Shown in pieces: positions 36,103-43,998 of a stretch of DNA of 64,000 nt. This stretch comes from Paenibacillus aceris. GTDB taxonomy: Bacteria > Bacillota > Bacilli > Paenibacillales > NBRC-103111. Where the stretch lies: the NCBI RefSeq assembly GCF_017874035.1, contig NZ_JAGGKV010000010.1, positions 1-64,000 on the forward strand. The letters run 5' to 3'. Below the pieces are notes generated by a model. That model was not told the DNA's origin. It did no database searches and worked only from the letters and a program-made list of their open reading frames with translations. The stretch's first letter is position 1. Every line of letters starts with the position of its first letter. The position numbers and the translations under genes were made by a program.

Positions 36103-37080
36103 TTAGCGTTCTATATGTTTAACATCATTAAGAATTGCGTCTACTTGTTCCCAAGTTGGCGCACCTTCCCAATCTCCTTCGGTTTGCACGATCAGGGAGC
36201 CCACCAGATTACCGATACGCACCGCTTCCGCATAGTCGTACTCTTTGGACAAGCCTACCAAAAATCCCGCACAAAAGCCATCGCCTGCGCCAACCGTGTC
36301 CACCACATGCTCCGCTTTGAAATAAGGAACTGCGGTAATCGAATCCTGCGTTACGACGTAGGTTTCGTTCTCCCCACCTTTGACGATGGAGACAGCGGAC
36401 AACTCACGCAGCTTGCTAACAATCACTTCCCAGTCTTCCGTCTGGTAGAGCAGCTTCAACTCATCTAAGCCTGGCAAGAAAATGTCAGACAGCTTGGCAA
36501 GCTCAAGCAGCACAGGACGCGCTTCCTCTATACTCCAAAGTTTCAACCGCAGATTAGGATCGAAACTGACTTTGACGCCATGCTTGCGGGCCATGCGAAC
36601 GGCTTCAAACGCAGCTTCTTTGCAAGACTCGCTCAAAGCCGGCGTGATGCCGGTAATATGCAGAATTTTTGCCCCAGCGATATAATCCTCGTCCAAATGC
36701 TTTGCGCTCATCCGGCTAGCCGCTGAGTTCTTGCGGTAATAGTACACGGAGGTTTTGCCCATGACCACTTCGCGCATCATAAGCCCTGTCGGAGCTTCAG
36801 CCGTTAATTCAGCACGGGAAACATCGACGCCTTCACCGCGAATTTTTTTGAAAATTAGACGACCCATAGGGTCCTTGCCTAAACGCCCAAACCAGCCTAC
36901 CTTCCCTCCGAGCCGGGAAATACCGATAGCTACGTTGCTTTCCGCGCCGCCAAACAAGCTGTGAAGCTCTGACGAGTACTCCAGCCCTTTCCCGTTTGAA
37001 GGCATAAGAAGCGCCATCGTTTCTCCAAAGGTAATAATGTCAGGTCCGGTAACCGATTGAGATTGTGTGTTCGTCGTCAT
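36103..37080 (-). CDS. kdgK: 2-keto-3-deoxygluconate kinase (PfkB family)
   Basis: A 325-residue ribokinase-family sugar kinase: N-terminal DIITFGETMALLMPSNGKGLE, substrate-lid region FGGAESNVAIGISRLGGKVGWFGRLGKDPMGR, YYYRKNSAASRMS, SFDPNLRLKLW, and the PfkB catalytic motif DTVGAGDGFCAGFLVGL with its Asp near residue 268. It phosphorylates KDG to KDPG for the adjacent aldolase. It is the first gene of a kdgK-eda-VOC/DinB operon; no uronate isomerase, transporter or regulator gene is in the window. A TTGAAACGTTTAA dyad upstream may be a LacI/KdgR-type operator. Confidence 0.95.
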   Translation of the reverse strand: MTTNTQSQSVTGPDIITFGETMALLMPSNGKGLEYSSELHSLFGGAESNVAIGISRLGGKVGWFGRLGKDPMGRLIFKKIRGEGVDVSRAELTAEAPTGLMMREVVMGKTSVYYYRKNSAASRMSAKHLDEDYIAGAKILHITGITPALSESCKEAAFEAVRMARKHGVKVSFDPNLRLKLWSIEEARPVLLELAKLSDIFLPGLDELKLLYQTEDWEVIVSKLRELSAVSIVKGGENETYVVTQDSITAVPYFKAEHVVDTVGAGDGFCAGFLVGLSKEYDYAEAVRIGNLVGSLIVQTEGDWEGAPTWEQVDAILNDVKHIER

Positions 37081-37110
37081 ATTAACTCTCCATCCATTTC
37101 CTGATCGTTA

Positions 37111-37127
37111 GTTGAAACGTTTAAATG
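37111..37127. promoter_or_regulatory. Possible LacI-family operator upstream of kdgK
   Basis: AAACGTTT (37115-37122) at the centre of GTTGAAACGTTTAAATG, 31 bases before the kdgK start. A central CG dyad is typical of LacI-family sites, including KdgR. It does not match a catabolite-response element because the spacing is one base short. Confidence 0.45.
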
Positions 37128-37247
37128 ATATATATACTTCATATTATAGTGTATTACGACCAAATGTACCAGATAGTAAGATTAGAATCTGCCAAGTGCG
37201 TCCTTCTGACAGATCGTCTTTCTTTTCGATCCACGCGATCAGCATTA

Positions 37248-37280
37248 AGAAAAAAACCTCAGACTAATGTCTCAGGTTTG
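37248..37280 (-). terminator. Terminator of the inositol-monophosphatase-family gene
   Basis: Minus strand ACCTGAGAC / GTCTGAGGT hairpin (one mismatch) followed by TTTTTTT. Confidence 0.85.
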
Positions 37281-37298
37281 TTCTTCATTAAGTCTCAG

Positions 37299-38159
37299 CT
37301 AAAATCCGGTTGCTTCCGCCTTGACCAGTTCCTGTCTCAGTTCATCATGGATTTGGCCGTTAGTGGCCAGCACATTGCGAACCGCCAAATTGTATTCTCT
37401 GCCTTCCGTGTCGGTTACTTTACCGCCTGACTCTTGAATCAACAAAGCCCCTGCTGCAATATCCCAAGCATTCAAACCTATTTCCCAGAAACCGCTAAGT
37501 CGACCTGCAGCCACATAAGCCAAGTGAAGCGCAGCTGAGCCTGCGATCCTTAGGTTGCGCACTTTGGGAGATAGCGCATGAATTCCTTTCAGGTTAATCG
37601 GCAATGCTCCGTTGCGGTCTGCTGGAAGACCCGTGGCAACCAGACTTCCCGACAGCTGTCCATCCAGTGATACGACTGTCTTTTTGCCGTGCATGTAAGC
37701 GCCTTTCCCCTTCTCCGCAACGAACAGCTCATCACGAGATGGGTCGTAAACAACCCCGACAATAATCTCGCCTTTGTGCGCGAGGGCAATCGAAACTGAG
37801 AAGAAAGGGAACCCATGAACAAAATTGGTTGTTCCATCAATAGGATCCACGATCCAGAGGTATTCTTCTTCGCTCATGGCTTGAAGCGCTTTGGCCGATG
37901 CTTCCGGCCCCGGCTCTACCCCTTCTTCACCGAGAATGGAATGATCGGGGAAATGTGTCATGATCAAGTTGCGGATAAGTTTTTCCGAGCCTTTATCCAC
38001 TTCGGTCACTAGATCCTGCGGGGAAAATTTTGTATCAATGCGGTTGATATCCCCCATTTTGGTCTTGATCCATTGTCCAGCCTTGGCTGCCGTATTAATA
38101 GCCACTGCCGTAAAACTTTTACTGCCGACGACGAACGGCTCCGCCCCACCATTTACCAC
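37299..38159 (-). CDS. suhB: Inositol-monophosphatase-family phosphatase
   Basis: A 286-residue Mg-dependent, Li-sensitive-type phosphatase with GEEG (metal ligand), WIVDPIDGTTNFVHGFPFFSVSIAL (metal site), GSAALHLAYVAAGRLSGFWE and NAWDIAAGALLIQESGG motifs, all intact. Members hydrolyse inositol-1-phosphate, fructose-1,6-bisphosphate, PAP or NADP; the substrate cannot be decided here. The start is a GTG at 38159 behind AAAGAG; the first 20 residues are poorly conserved and a later start is possible, but the next ATG (codon 35) would remove conserved helix. Single-gene unit with its own terminator. The suhB symbol marks family resemblance only. Confidence 0.9.
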   Translation of the reverse strand: MVNGGAEPFVVGSKSFTAVAINTAAKAGQWIKTKMGDINRIDTKFSPQDLVTEVDKGSEKLIRNLIMTHFPDHSILGEEGVEPGPEASAKALQAMSEEEYLWIVDPIDGTTNFVHGFPFFSVSIALAHKGEIIVGVVYDPSRDELFVAEKGKGAYMHGKKTVVSLDGQLSGSLVATGLPADRNGALPINLKGIHALSPKVRNLRIAGSAALHLAYVAAGRLSGFWEIGLNAWDIAAGALLIQESGGKVTDTEGREYNLAVRNVLATNGQIHDELRQELVKAEATGF

Positions 38160-38308
38160 TTATATCAACTCTTTCTTTTTTATTTAGATCTAGAAGTAAG
38201 TTAAGTATAGTAAATTATACGTTTTAAATACTAGTGCGTTTCATCCCAAAATATTCGTACATTTATACATTTTCTTAAAAAGAATCAGAGATTTTCAAAT
38301 ATTTACAA

Positions 38309-38347
38309 TAAAAAAATCCGCACTGCCGATTGGGCAATACGGATTTA
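38309..38347 (-). terminator. Terminator of fabI
   Basis: Minus strand AAATCCGTATTGCC / GGCAGTGCGGATTT hairpin followed by a T run, 27 bases after the stop. Confidence 0.88.
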
Positions 38348-38373
38348 TGTTGCTATAAAGACATGATAGTCAC

Positions 38374-39144
38374 TTAAATTCCTACGATGTGATAGCCGCC
38401 GTCAACATAAATAACTTCACCAGTGATGCCTCGGGACAGGTTGCTCATTAAGAACATCGCTGTGTCGCCTACTTCAGCTGTTTCGGTTGTTTTGCGCAGC
38501 GGAGCCTTTTCTTCTACTTGACGAAGAATCGAGTTGAAATCCTTGATGCCTTTGGCAGCCAAGGTACGGATTGGGCCAGCGGAAATTCCGTTTACGCGAA
38601 TGCCAAATTGGCCGAGGTCAGCCGCCAAATAGCGCACGGAAGCTTCCAATGCAGCTTTGGCAACGCCCATGACGTTGTAGTTTTTCATTGCACGCTCAGC
38701 GCCAAGGTATGTCATTGTCATAATGCTTCCGCCTTCTGTCATTAGCGGGTAAATGCGCTTGGAAACCGCAACGAGCGAGTAAGCGCTGATGTCATGCGCT
38801 AAGGCAAAGCCATCACGCGATGTGTCGACGAACAACCCGTCCAATTCTTCCGTTCTTGCAAAAGCAATACTATGTACAAGGCCATGGACGACACCGAACT
38901 TCTCTTTTAGCGTCTCAGCTAACGTGTCGATTTCAGCATCTACCGTTACGTTACAAGGCATAAGCGTTGAGCCGGGAATCGTATCAGCAAGCTTGCGCAC
39001 GCGCTCCTCAACACGCTCATTTTCAAACGTAAACACCAAATTTGCTCCTTGTGCCGCTAAAGATTGTGCAATAGCCCATGCGATGCTGCGATCATTGGCA
39101 ACACCCATGACAAGTATATTTTTTCCTTCTAACAGTTGACTCAT
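38374..39144 (-). CDS. fabI: Enoyl-[acyl-carrier-protein] reductase (NADH)
   Basis: A 256-residue short-chain dehydrogenase of the FabI group with the divergent cofactor motif GVANDRSIAWAIAQSL and the catalytic Tyr146, Tyr156 and Lys163 (MTYLGAERAMKNYNVMGVAKAAL), the Y-x9-Y-x6-K layout of FabI. It also has RVNGISAGPIRTLAAKGI and the C-terminal GEVIYVDGGYHIVG. It performs the last step of each fatty-acid elongation cycle and is the triclosan target. It is not in a fab cluster here, which is normal for Bacillales. I saw no clear FapR operator upstream. Start is ATG at 39144. Confidence 0.97.
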   Translation of the reverse strand: MSQLLEGKNILVMGVANDRSIAWAIAQSLAAQGANLVFTFENERVEERVRKLADTIPGSTLMPCNVTVDAEIDTLAETLKEKFGVVHGLVHSIAFARTEELDGLFVDTSRDGFALAHDISAYSLVAVSKRIYPLMTEGGSIMTMTYLGAERAMKNYNVMGVAKAALEASVRYLAADLGQFGIRVNGISAGPIRTLAAKGIKDFNSILRQVEEKAPLRKTTETAEVGDTAMFLMSNLSRGITGEVIYVDGGYHIVGI

Positions 39145-39245
39145 GGCCGTTAAAAACCCCTCTCAACATTGGATTATGCGTCATTCATACCCATTCTCCA
39201 AAGTACCCCATTTTGCCAAACAATTCAAGAAATAAATCTGAATCG

Positions 39246-40241
39246 CTACAGCTGGATCGAGGCTTGATCGAGTATGGTCACGCCCTCTTGGAGCTTAAAA
39301 TCCTCCATCAAGCGAAATAACGCCTCATCCTTCATTTTGGCTTCAATCATAATATCAAGCCTAGGAGTAATTGGCGCTATGGCGCGAAGAAAGGTAAGAA
39401 GGGGGCCTACCTCCACGTAGTCGGCGTGGCTTCTCGGTTCTGTTTCGCTTTTGGGACTTGAAACGTGAATTTTGGGTGGAAGCCTCTCTTCGGGTTGTTG
39501 CACCTGCTGCTCTGAATCCGGTCTTTGCCACGTTTGCTGGATGCGCGGCCACAGCTCCGAAGCATCCTCGCCCTCGTTATTCACCGCATGATGATGAACA
39601 TCCAAAACCATAGGAACCCCAACCGCTTCAGCGATGTCGAGCGTCTCCTGTGCGTTGAATGTTTTATCGTCATTCTCTAGGGTAATCCGCCTTTGAATCT
39701 CCGGGCGCAGCGCGGCAAAATTCTGAATAAATCGCTTTGCCGCTTTCTTCTTATCCCCATAGGAACCGCCTACATGGATGTTGCATTTGGCTTCCTCGCC
39801 ACTAAGCCCCATCGCATTCAGCATCGCATTATGCCGCTCCAGATCCAGCACGGATTTCTGCAGAACATCCGCCTTGGGCGTACTCAGAACGGTGAAATGA
39901 TCCGGATGAAAGCTTACGCGCATGCCTGCCTGCTTGGCATAGGTGCCAAGCTCTTCGAATTCAGCTGAAAGCACCGGGATGGGATCCCAGTCTCCTAACA
40001 TCTCATGCCCGATGAGGGGAATGAATCTGGAAGAGAAGCGGAACACCATAATATCGTGAGCCCGGTTATGCCGCAGCAATCTCAACGTATTATGCAAATT
40101 TTCCGCACCCAGGCGTTCCAGCTTCCGGATAGCAGCCTCCCGGTCCAGCAGCTTGCTGAAGCTCGTGGCCGTCATTGTTTTGGACGGTGAGGCATTTTTG
40201 ACGACCGTCGACATCGCCACATACCCAAGGCGAATAATCAT
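39246..40241 (-). CDS. uvsE: UV DNA damage endonuclease (UVDE)
   Basis: A 331-residue TIM-barrel repair nuclease with RLGYVAMS at the N-terminus, NLHNTLRLLRHNRAHDIMVFRFSSRFIPL, RVSFHPDHFTVLS, NIHVGGSYGDKKKAAKRFIQNF, TLENDDKTFNAQETL, and VLDVHHHAVN, which hold the metal-binding His, Glu and Asp residues. Family knowledge: it nicks DNA 5' of UV photoproducts as an alternative to UvrABC and is frequent in spore formers. GGAGGT precedes the ATG at 40241. It appears to be a single gene. Confidence 0.95.
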   Translation of the reverse strand: MIIRLGYVAMSTVVKNASPSKTMTATSFSKLLDREAAIRKLERLGAENLHNTLRLLRHNRAHDIMVFRFSSRFIPLIGHEMLGDWDPIPVLSAEFEELGTYAKQAGMRVSFHPDHFTVLSTPKADVLQKSVLDLERHNAMLNAMGLSGEEAKCNIHVGGSYGDKKKAAKRFIQNFAALRPEIQRRITLENDDKTFNAQETLDIAEAVGVPMVLDVHHHAVNNEGEDASELWPRIQQTWQRPDSEQQVQQPEERLPPKIHVSSPKSETEPRSHADYVEVGPLLTFLRAIAPITPRLDIMIEAKMKDEALFRLMEDFKLQEGVTILDQASIQL

Positions 40242-40361
40242 GCAGTTGTAACCTCCAAGATGTTAAGGTAAAAATCCAGGATTAGGTTACCCGTAAGACC
40301 TATGGTACATTCATCTTTTTCTTCGTTCCCTCCTTAACAGAGTGCGCCTATCAGAGAGCTG

Positions 40362-40655
40362 CTAGGACGAAAGTGCCGCTATGATTTTAAAACTGCAATA
40401 TGCAGTTATGGCTATGGGCAGAGGGCTCAGAGCCAGCATGCCGAGTCTAGTGGCTCGGTCTTCTTTTCGCAGGATCAGCAGATTGCCGAATAGCCAGACA
40501 ATCAGGTACACGAGCAAAGCTCCGGCAGCCATGTATTTTTCATGGGTCGTTGAGGGGGCCATGAAACCATAGAAGCCGAAAATCAAATAAATCATCACGA
40601 ACGGTGTCGGTATCCCGAGCACGATATTAAAAAGCCAATAGGCGGTAAATTTCAT
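40362..40655 (-). CDS. Small membrane protein, three to four helices, unknown function
   Basis: A 97-residue protein with hydrophobic segments at about 6-28, 40-60 and 70-92 and a positive inside stretch LRKEDRATRLG. I do not recognise the family. Start choice: GAAGGG lies directly against an ATG at 40664 but nine bases before the ATG at 40655, so 40655 is preferred. Neighbours (uvsE, then a repeat-rich gap) give no functional clue. Confidence 0.75.
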   Translation of the reverse strand: MKFTAYWLFNIVLGIPTPFVMIYLIFGFYGFMAPSTTHEKYMAAGALLVYLIVWLFGNLLILRKEDRATRLGMLALSPLPIAITAYCSFKIIAALSS

Positions 40656-40740
40656 CGGATTCATCCCTTCGCTGAGAAGTCTACAAAGTTCATTGTAGCT
40701 GTGAAGGTTCCGGAAAATAAGTACTAACTTCTTATAGTAC

Positions 40741-40897
40741 CTTCGCAGAAGAAAAGCTAGCGGAGGATACTCCGTTAGGTCACTTTCTGTGCTATGCGAT
40801 AGGTATGCTGGGCTTAGGGGCTTGGGTGGGCTTCTGTGAAAAACATCCCAAGCAAAGAGCTTTATCAGTCCTTGGCTGCACTATTGAGATCTCCTAC
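40741..40897. other. Non-coding stretch, nothing recognised
   Basis: Between the small membrane-protein gene and the palindromic repeats. Several GGGCTT-type words occur, but no gene, terminator or promoter stands out. Confidence 0.3.
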
Positions 40898-41080
40898 GTT
40901 GTACTTCGTATAACATTATGGCTGCAATTTGGCCTCAGTCTCCCCTATGTTGTACTTTGTACAACATTTTGAGCCGAAAACCGCTGTTTTCGGCCCAACG
41001 CCGCTAAAATGATTGCACTTTGTACAACGTAGACTACGATTGCGAGGCACACACCACTTTTATGTTGCACAAAATACAAC
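40898..41080. repeat. Four 17-bp palindromic elements, RTTGYAC-N3-RTAYAAC
   Basis: Copies at 40898-40914 (GTTGTACTTCGTATAAC), 40949-40965 (GTTGTACTTTGTACAAC), 41012-41028 (ATTGCACTTTGTACAAC) and 41064-41080 (GTTGCACAAAATACAAC). Start-to-start distances are 51, 63 and 52 bases. Between copies 2 and 3 lies a separate hairpin GCCGAAAAC-CGCT-GTTTTCGGC (about 40973-40994). The block follows the amidase-ddl-hypothetical operon and could be a repeat array or a multi-site operator. Confidence 0.85.
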
Positions 41081-41178
41081 GAAGCAGCAAAGGCTACACC
41101 CTAAATAGCCCAGAAGCCCTCCTTAAAACCCAAAAAGACACCGTCCTCAACGGACGATGCCTTCGTGTTAACTACCTA

Positions 41179-41496
41179 TTAAACTTGCTCGCCAAAAAAC
41201 ATCTCATAAGCAAGTTTCGTCTGAACCTGTGCCTCTTCCTCCGTCAATCGGCGCACCAGCTCCATCTCCACCTGCGTCACTTCTTCACCTTGGAAATTGA
41301 TTTCCGCGATGGAAGCGACGATTTTGACGATGGCGATCGCTTCATTGTCAGGGGTGTAGGCAATAACCTTCTGCCCTGTCGGGAAGACGCGGAAGCCGCT
41401 TTTGACCATTTTGCCGCGGCCATACTCTAGAAGCTCGAAGAGCTCCTGCGAGGACTTAAACTTACAGACCGAATTAAACTCCGTTTGGAATCCCAT
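41179..41496 (-). CDS. Conserved-looking hypothetical protein after ddl
   Basis: A 105-residue soluble protein, MGFQTEFNSVCKFKS then alternating strands (GFRVFPTGQKVIAYT; EAIAIVKIVASIAEINFQGEEVTQVEMELVRRL). I do not recognise the family. The ATG at 41496 lies nine bases after GGAG, which itself is inside the end of ddl; an ATG at 41502 is too close to it. Its gene is translationally linked to ddl, so a wall-related or accessory role is possible but unproven. Confidence 0.8.
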   Translation of the reverse strand: MGFQTEFNSVCKFKSSQELFELLEYGRGKMVKSGFRVFPTGQKVIAYTPDNEAIAIVKIVASIAEINFQGEEVTQVEMELVRRLTEEEAQVQTKLAYEMFFGEQV

Positions 41497-41502
41497 TAGC
41501 AT

Positions 41503-42645
41503 CTACTCCACATCAAAAGAATATTGGATACTTTGCTTAGCTGAGTGCCGCTCTATCGCCAGACGAATGAGATCGTCCAACAGCTCGCCATACGGCTTAC
41601 CGGATTCCTGCCACAGCAGTGGGTACATGCTGTAAGGCGTGAAGCCCGGCATCGTGTTAATTTCGTTGATATAAATCTTTTGATCGGCCTTACCTAGGAA
41701 AAAGTCTACGCGGGATAAGCCGCTGCCATCTACAGCCAAGAAAGCTTGGAGCGCCAGTTGTCTGACCTGCTCAGCGGTTTCGGCCGGAATGTCAGCCGGG
41801 ATCACCATCGCGGATTTGCCGTCGATATATTTGGCTTTGTAGTCGTAGAACTCGTTCGACGAAACAATTTCACCCACAACTGACGCTTGAGGTTCATCAT
41901 TCCCGAGTACCGCAACTTCAATCTCACGGGCATCGATATTTTCTTCAATAATGACTTTGCGGTCATATTGGAAGGCGAAACTAACCGCTTGTATTAACTC
42001 CTCTTGGTTCCTTGCTTTGGAAATGCCAACGCTGGAGCCTAGATTAGCCGGCTTCACGAAACACGGGTAGCCAATGGCCGTTTCGAGCTCAACAAGGTGA
42101 TAGGCGCGATTCTTTTCCCATTCTGTCCGGGTGAAGTGACGGAAAATACATTGTGGAAGCCCCTCTTGTGCAAAAACTTTCTTCATCATAACTTTATCCA
42201 TGCCGACCGCGGAAGCAAGCACGCCTGCTCCTACGTAAGGGATATTCGCCATTTCCAACAAGCCTTGAATCGTCCCGTCCTCGCCAAACGTACCATGCAA
42301 AAGCGGGAAAATGACGTCGATGCCTTCCTTCGTTCCAGCCGCTGCGGCAGAAGCGATCGTTACGTCGCCTTTAGTTTGAACAGCTCCGAAAATAGGTGCT
42401 AATGCATTACTAACAGGTGCATTCGCGGAGTCACCGCTGCTGAACGTCAATACCTCTTTCGATGCAACGGGAGCCAAGAGAGGCGCACCGCTTTTCCATT
42501 CTCCTTTTTTGGAGATGTAAAACGGTACAACTTCATATTTGGTGAAGTCTACGGCTTTCATAACTGCCATTGCCGTTTGCAAGGACACGTCATGCTCTCC
42601 TGATTTCCCTCCGTAAATTAGACCAACTCTTATTTTGCCGCTCAT
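41503..42645 (-). CDS. ddl: D-alanine--D-alanine ligase
   Basis: A 380-residue ATP-grasp ligase with N-terminal VGLIYGGKSGEHDVSLQTA, PLLHGTFGEDGTIQGLLEMANIPYVGAGVLASAVGMDK, CFVKPANLGSSVGISK, EENIDAREIEVAVLGN, and GLSRVDFFLGKADQKIYINEINTMPGFTPYSMYPLLW. It makes the D-Ala-D-Ala dipeptide for peptidoglycan. AGACGGAGGT precedes the ATG at 42645; the frame is open upstream but those codons overlap the amidase gene. It stands between an amidase gene and a small hypothetical gene in one transcription direction. The ATP-site and substrate residues look normal; D-Ala-D-Lac specificity (vancomycin-type) was not apparent. Confidence 0.96.
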   Translation of the reverse strand: MSGKIRVGLIYGGKSGEHDVSLQTAMAVMKAVDFTKYEVVPFYISKKGEWKSGAPLLAPVASKEVLTFSSGDSANAPVSNALAPIFGAVQTKGDVTIASAAAAGTKEGIDVIFPLLHGTFGEDGTIQGLLEMANIPYVGAGVLASAVGMDKVMMKKVFAQEGLPQCIFRHFTRTEWEKNRAYHLVELETAIGYPCFVKPANLGSSVGISKARNQEELIQAVSFAFQYDRKVIIEENIDAREIEVAVLGNDEPQASVVGEIVSSNEFYDYKAKYIDGKSAMVIPADIPAETAEQVRQLALQAFLAVDGSGLSRVDFFLGKADQKIYINEINTMPGFTPYSMYPLLWQESGKPYGELLDDLIRLAIERHSAKQSIQYSFDVE

Positions 42646-42685
42646 TACGTACCTCCGTCTAGTCGTTCTATTCCTTTCAAAGTAC

Positions 42686-43708
42686 CTATCCCATTTCATC
42701 AGCAACCCGAACGAAAACGTATTTGGTCCGTTCCGTCCAAGCAGGCGAATCTTTATAAGCCCAATAGCGATTGCGGCTATTATACGTGTGTGCATTGACG
42801 AGTGGCATGCCGTTGGCATCTTTGCCCGTCACAATAACATTGTGCTGGTAGCGGCCATCGCCGTCCCAGTCATAGCTGATGGTGTCGCCCGGCTGAAGCT
42901 CTCTCGGATCTTGAACGGCATGGCCGTGTAACCCTTTACGGCTGTGCGTAAAGAAGGTTTGCAAACTATTGGCGACTGCCCAGCTGAAGCTCCACAGCTC
43001 TTGATTGCCTCTTCTGCCAGCGTACCACCAACCCAAATCCCTTTTCCCAGTATAGTCCATTGGAGCCCCGCCTGCAAAGAGGCATTGCGAGACATAATTG
43101 GTGCAATCCACTTCGAACTCCTCGTATTTTGGATTCGGCGTCTGCCACCACGTTTCCGCATATTGGACGGCTTTGGGACGGTTATAAATGATTTTGCGAG
43201 GAACGAATTCCTGAGCTGCGCTGTTGAGTATACTATAGTTGATATAAGGAAGGGATGGCGCTCTCCGCACACCCTCCGCAAACGCTTCTTGCTCAGTGAA
43301 AAAGACGCCCCGCTGCTTGTTCGGAGACGATTTTTCCCCATGAAGGGACTCTGAGCTTCTCACCAGCCAACGGTTCGCGTTGCTATCAATGAGGACTCGC
43401 TCGGGCTCAATGCGCTCCTCCACATGAGTGGCTGAACCGATCCTGTAGTGTAAAAATCGGTGCAATGCGACATCTGCAATAATCCCTTGTGCCGATTCTC
43501 TGACGCCGGCGAGGCGCAGCTTCGTTTCCCCACGCAGCAGCTTGGCGTCGCGGTCGCGAAAGCTTTCCAGGAGCCTGCGTACTCTGACATCCTGTTTGTG
43601 TACATAAGCGCTGTCTGAAACATAAGCTTCCAAATGTGCTGCAGAGCCTTCAAGCTCTGACTGATTTTTGGCGTGGACGTAATTATAGAGCGCTGTTTTC
43701 CAGGACAT
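42686..43708 (-). CDS. Amidase-domain protein (Amidase_6 type)
   Basis: A 340-residue protein without a clear signal peptide. Residues 180-335 match the putative amidase (CHAP/NlpC-like) domain, with the probable nucleophile Cys near residue 202 in EVDCTNYVSQCLFAGGAPMDYT, then WWYAGR, LQPGDTISYDWDGDGRYQHNVIVTG (His near 290) and NAHTYNSRNRYW. The first 170 residues form a helical domain. Homologues in sporulating Firmicutes are of unknown substrate; a wall-peptide target is inferred from the adjoining ddl gene. AGGAGGG precedes the ATG. Confidence 0.88.
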   Translation of the reverse strand: MSWKTALYNYVHAKNQSELEGSAAHLEAYVSDSAYVHKQDVRVRRLLESFRDRDAKLLRGETKLRLAGVRESAQGIIADVALHRFLHYRIGSATHVEERIEPERVLIDSNANRWLVRSSESLHGEKSSPNKQRGVFFTEQEAFAEGVRRAPSLPYINYSILNSAAQEFVPRKIIYNRPKAVQYAETWWQTPNPKYEEFEVDCTNYVSQCLFAGGAPMDYTGKRDLGWWYAGRRGNQELWSFSWAVANSLQTFFTHSRKGLHGHAVQDPRELQPGDTISYDWDGDGRYQHNVIVTGKDANGMPLVNAHTYNSRNRYWAYKDSPAWTERTKYVFVRVADEMG

Positions 43709-43894
43709 CGGGATACCCTCCTAAAAAGTTTTTTGCTAGGAAAGTTAGGTGCGCAATCTCTTGTTGTATTTGAAACTTTATTTATGGAAAGAACGTTTTT
43801 GCGGCAAAATAACAATCATCTTAGGACGAGCCCGATTTGCTTTGAATTGATTCAATATATGACATTTGTACGGTAAAAATGATTGAAATAAATC

Positions 43895-43923
43895 TTTACT
43901 CACACACAGCGAAACGCTATACT
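43895..43923 (+). promoter_or_regulatory. Promoter of acnA
   Basis: TTTACT (43895-43900), 17-base spacer, TATACT (43918-43923). It has the same hexamers, within one base, as the iclR promoter. Confidence 0.75.
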
Positions 43924-43936
43924 TGAAGTAGGGGAT

Positions 43937-43965
43937 TAATGAAATTGAGTTTCATTAGATGAAAC
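43937..43965. promoter_or_regulatory. Operator-like palindrome upstream of acnA, shared with iclR
   Basis: Three alternating half-sites with regular 5-base spacing: TGAAA-N5-TTTCA-N5-TGAAA. The downstream pair forms GTTTCA-N5-TGAAAC (43949-43965), which recurs before the IclR gene. The upstream pair is a perfect TAATGAAA / TTTCATTA dyad (43937-43957). It lies downstream of the -10 and before the ATG, a position that suits repression. Confidence 0.75.
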
Positions 43966-43998
43966 CAATGGATGAAGATATTAAAGGAGGAATAACCT

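Noticed and set aside
37111-37127. Catabolite-response element before kdgK
   Set aside because: The TGNAANCG spacing is one base short, so a LacI/KdgR-type dyad is the better reading.
40898-41080. CRISPR array
   Set aside because: Only four imperfect palindromes with unequal spacing, 17-base units, unlike direct repeats with uniform spacers, and no cas genes.
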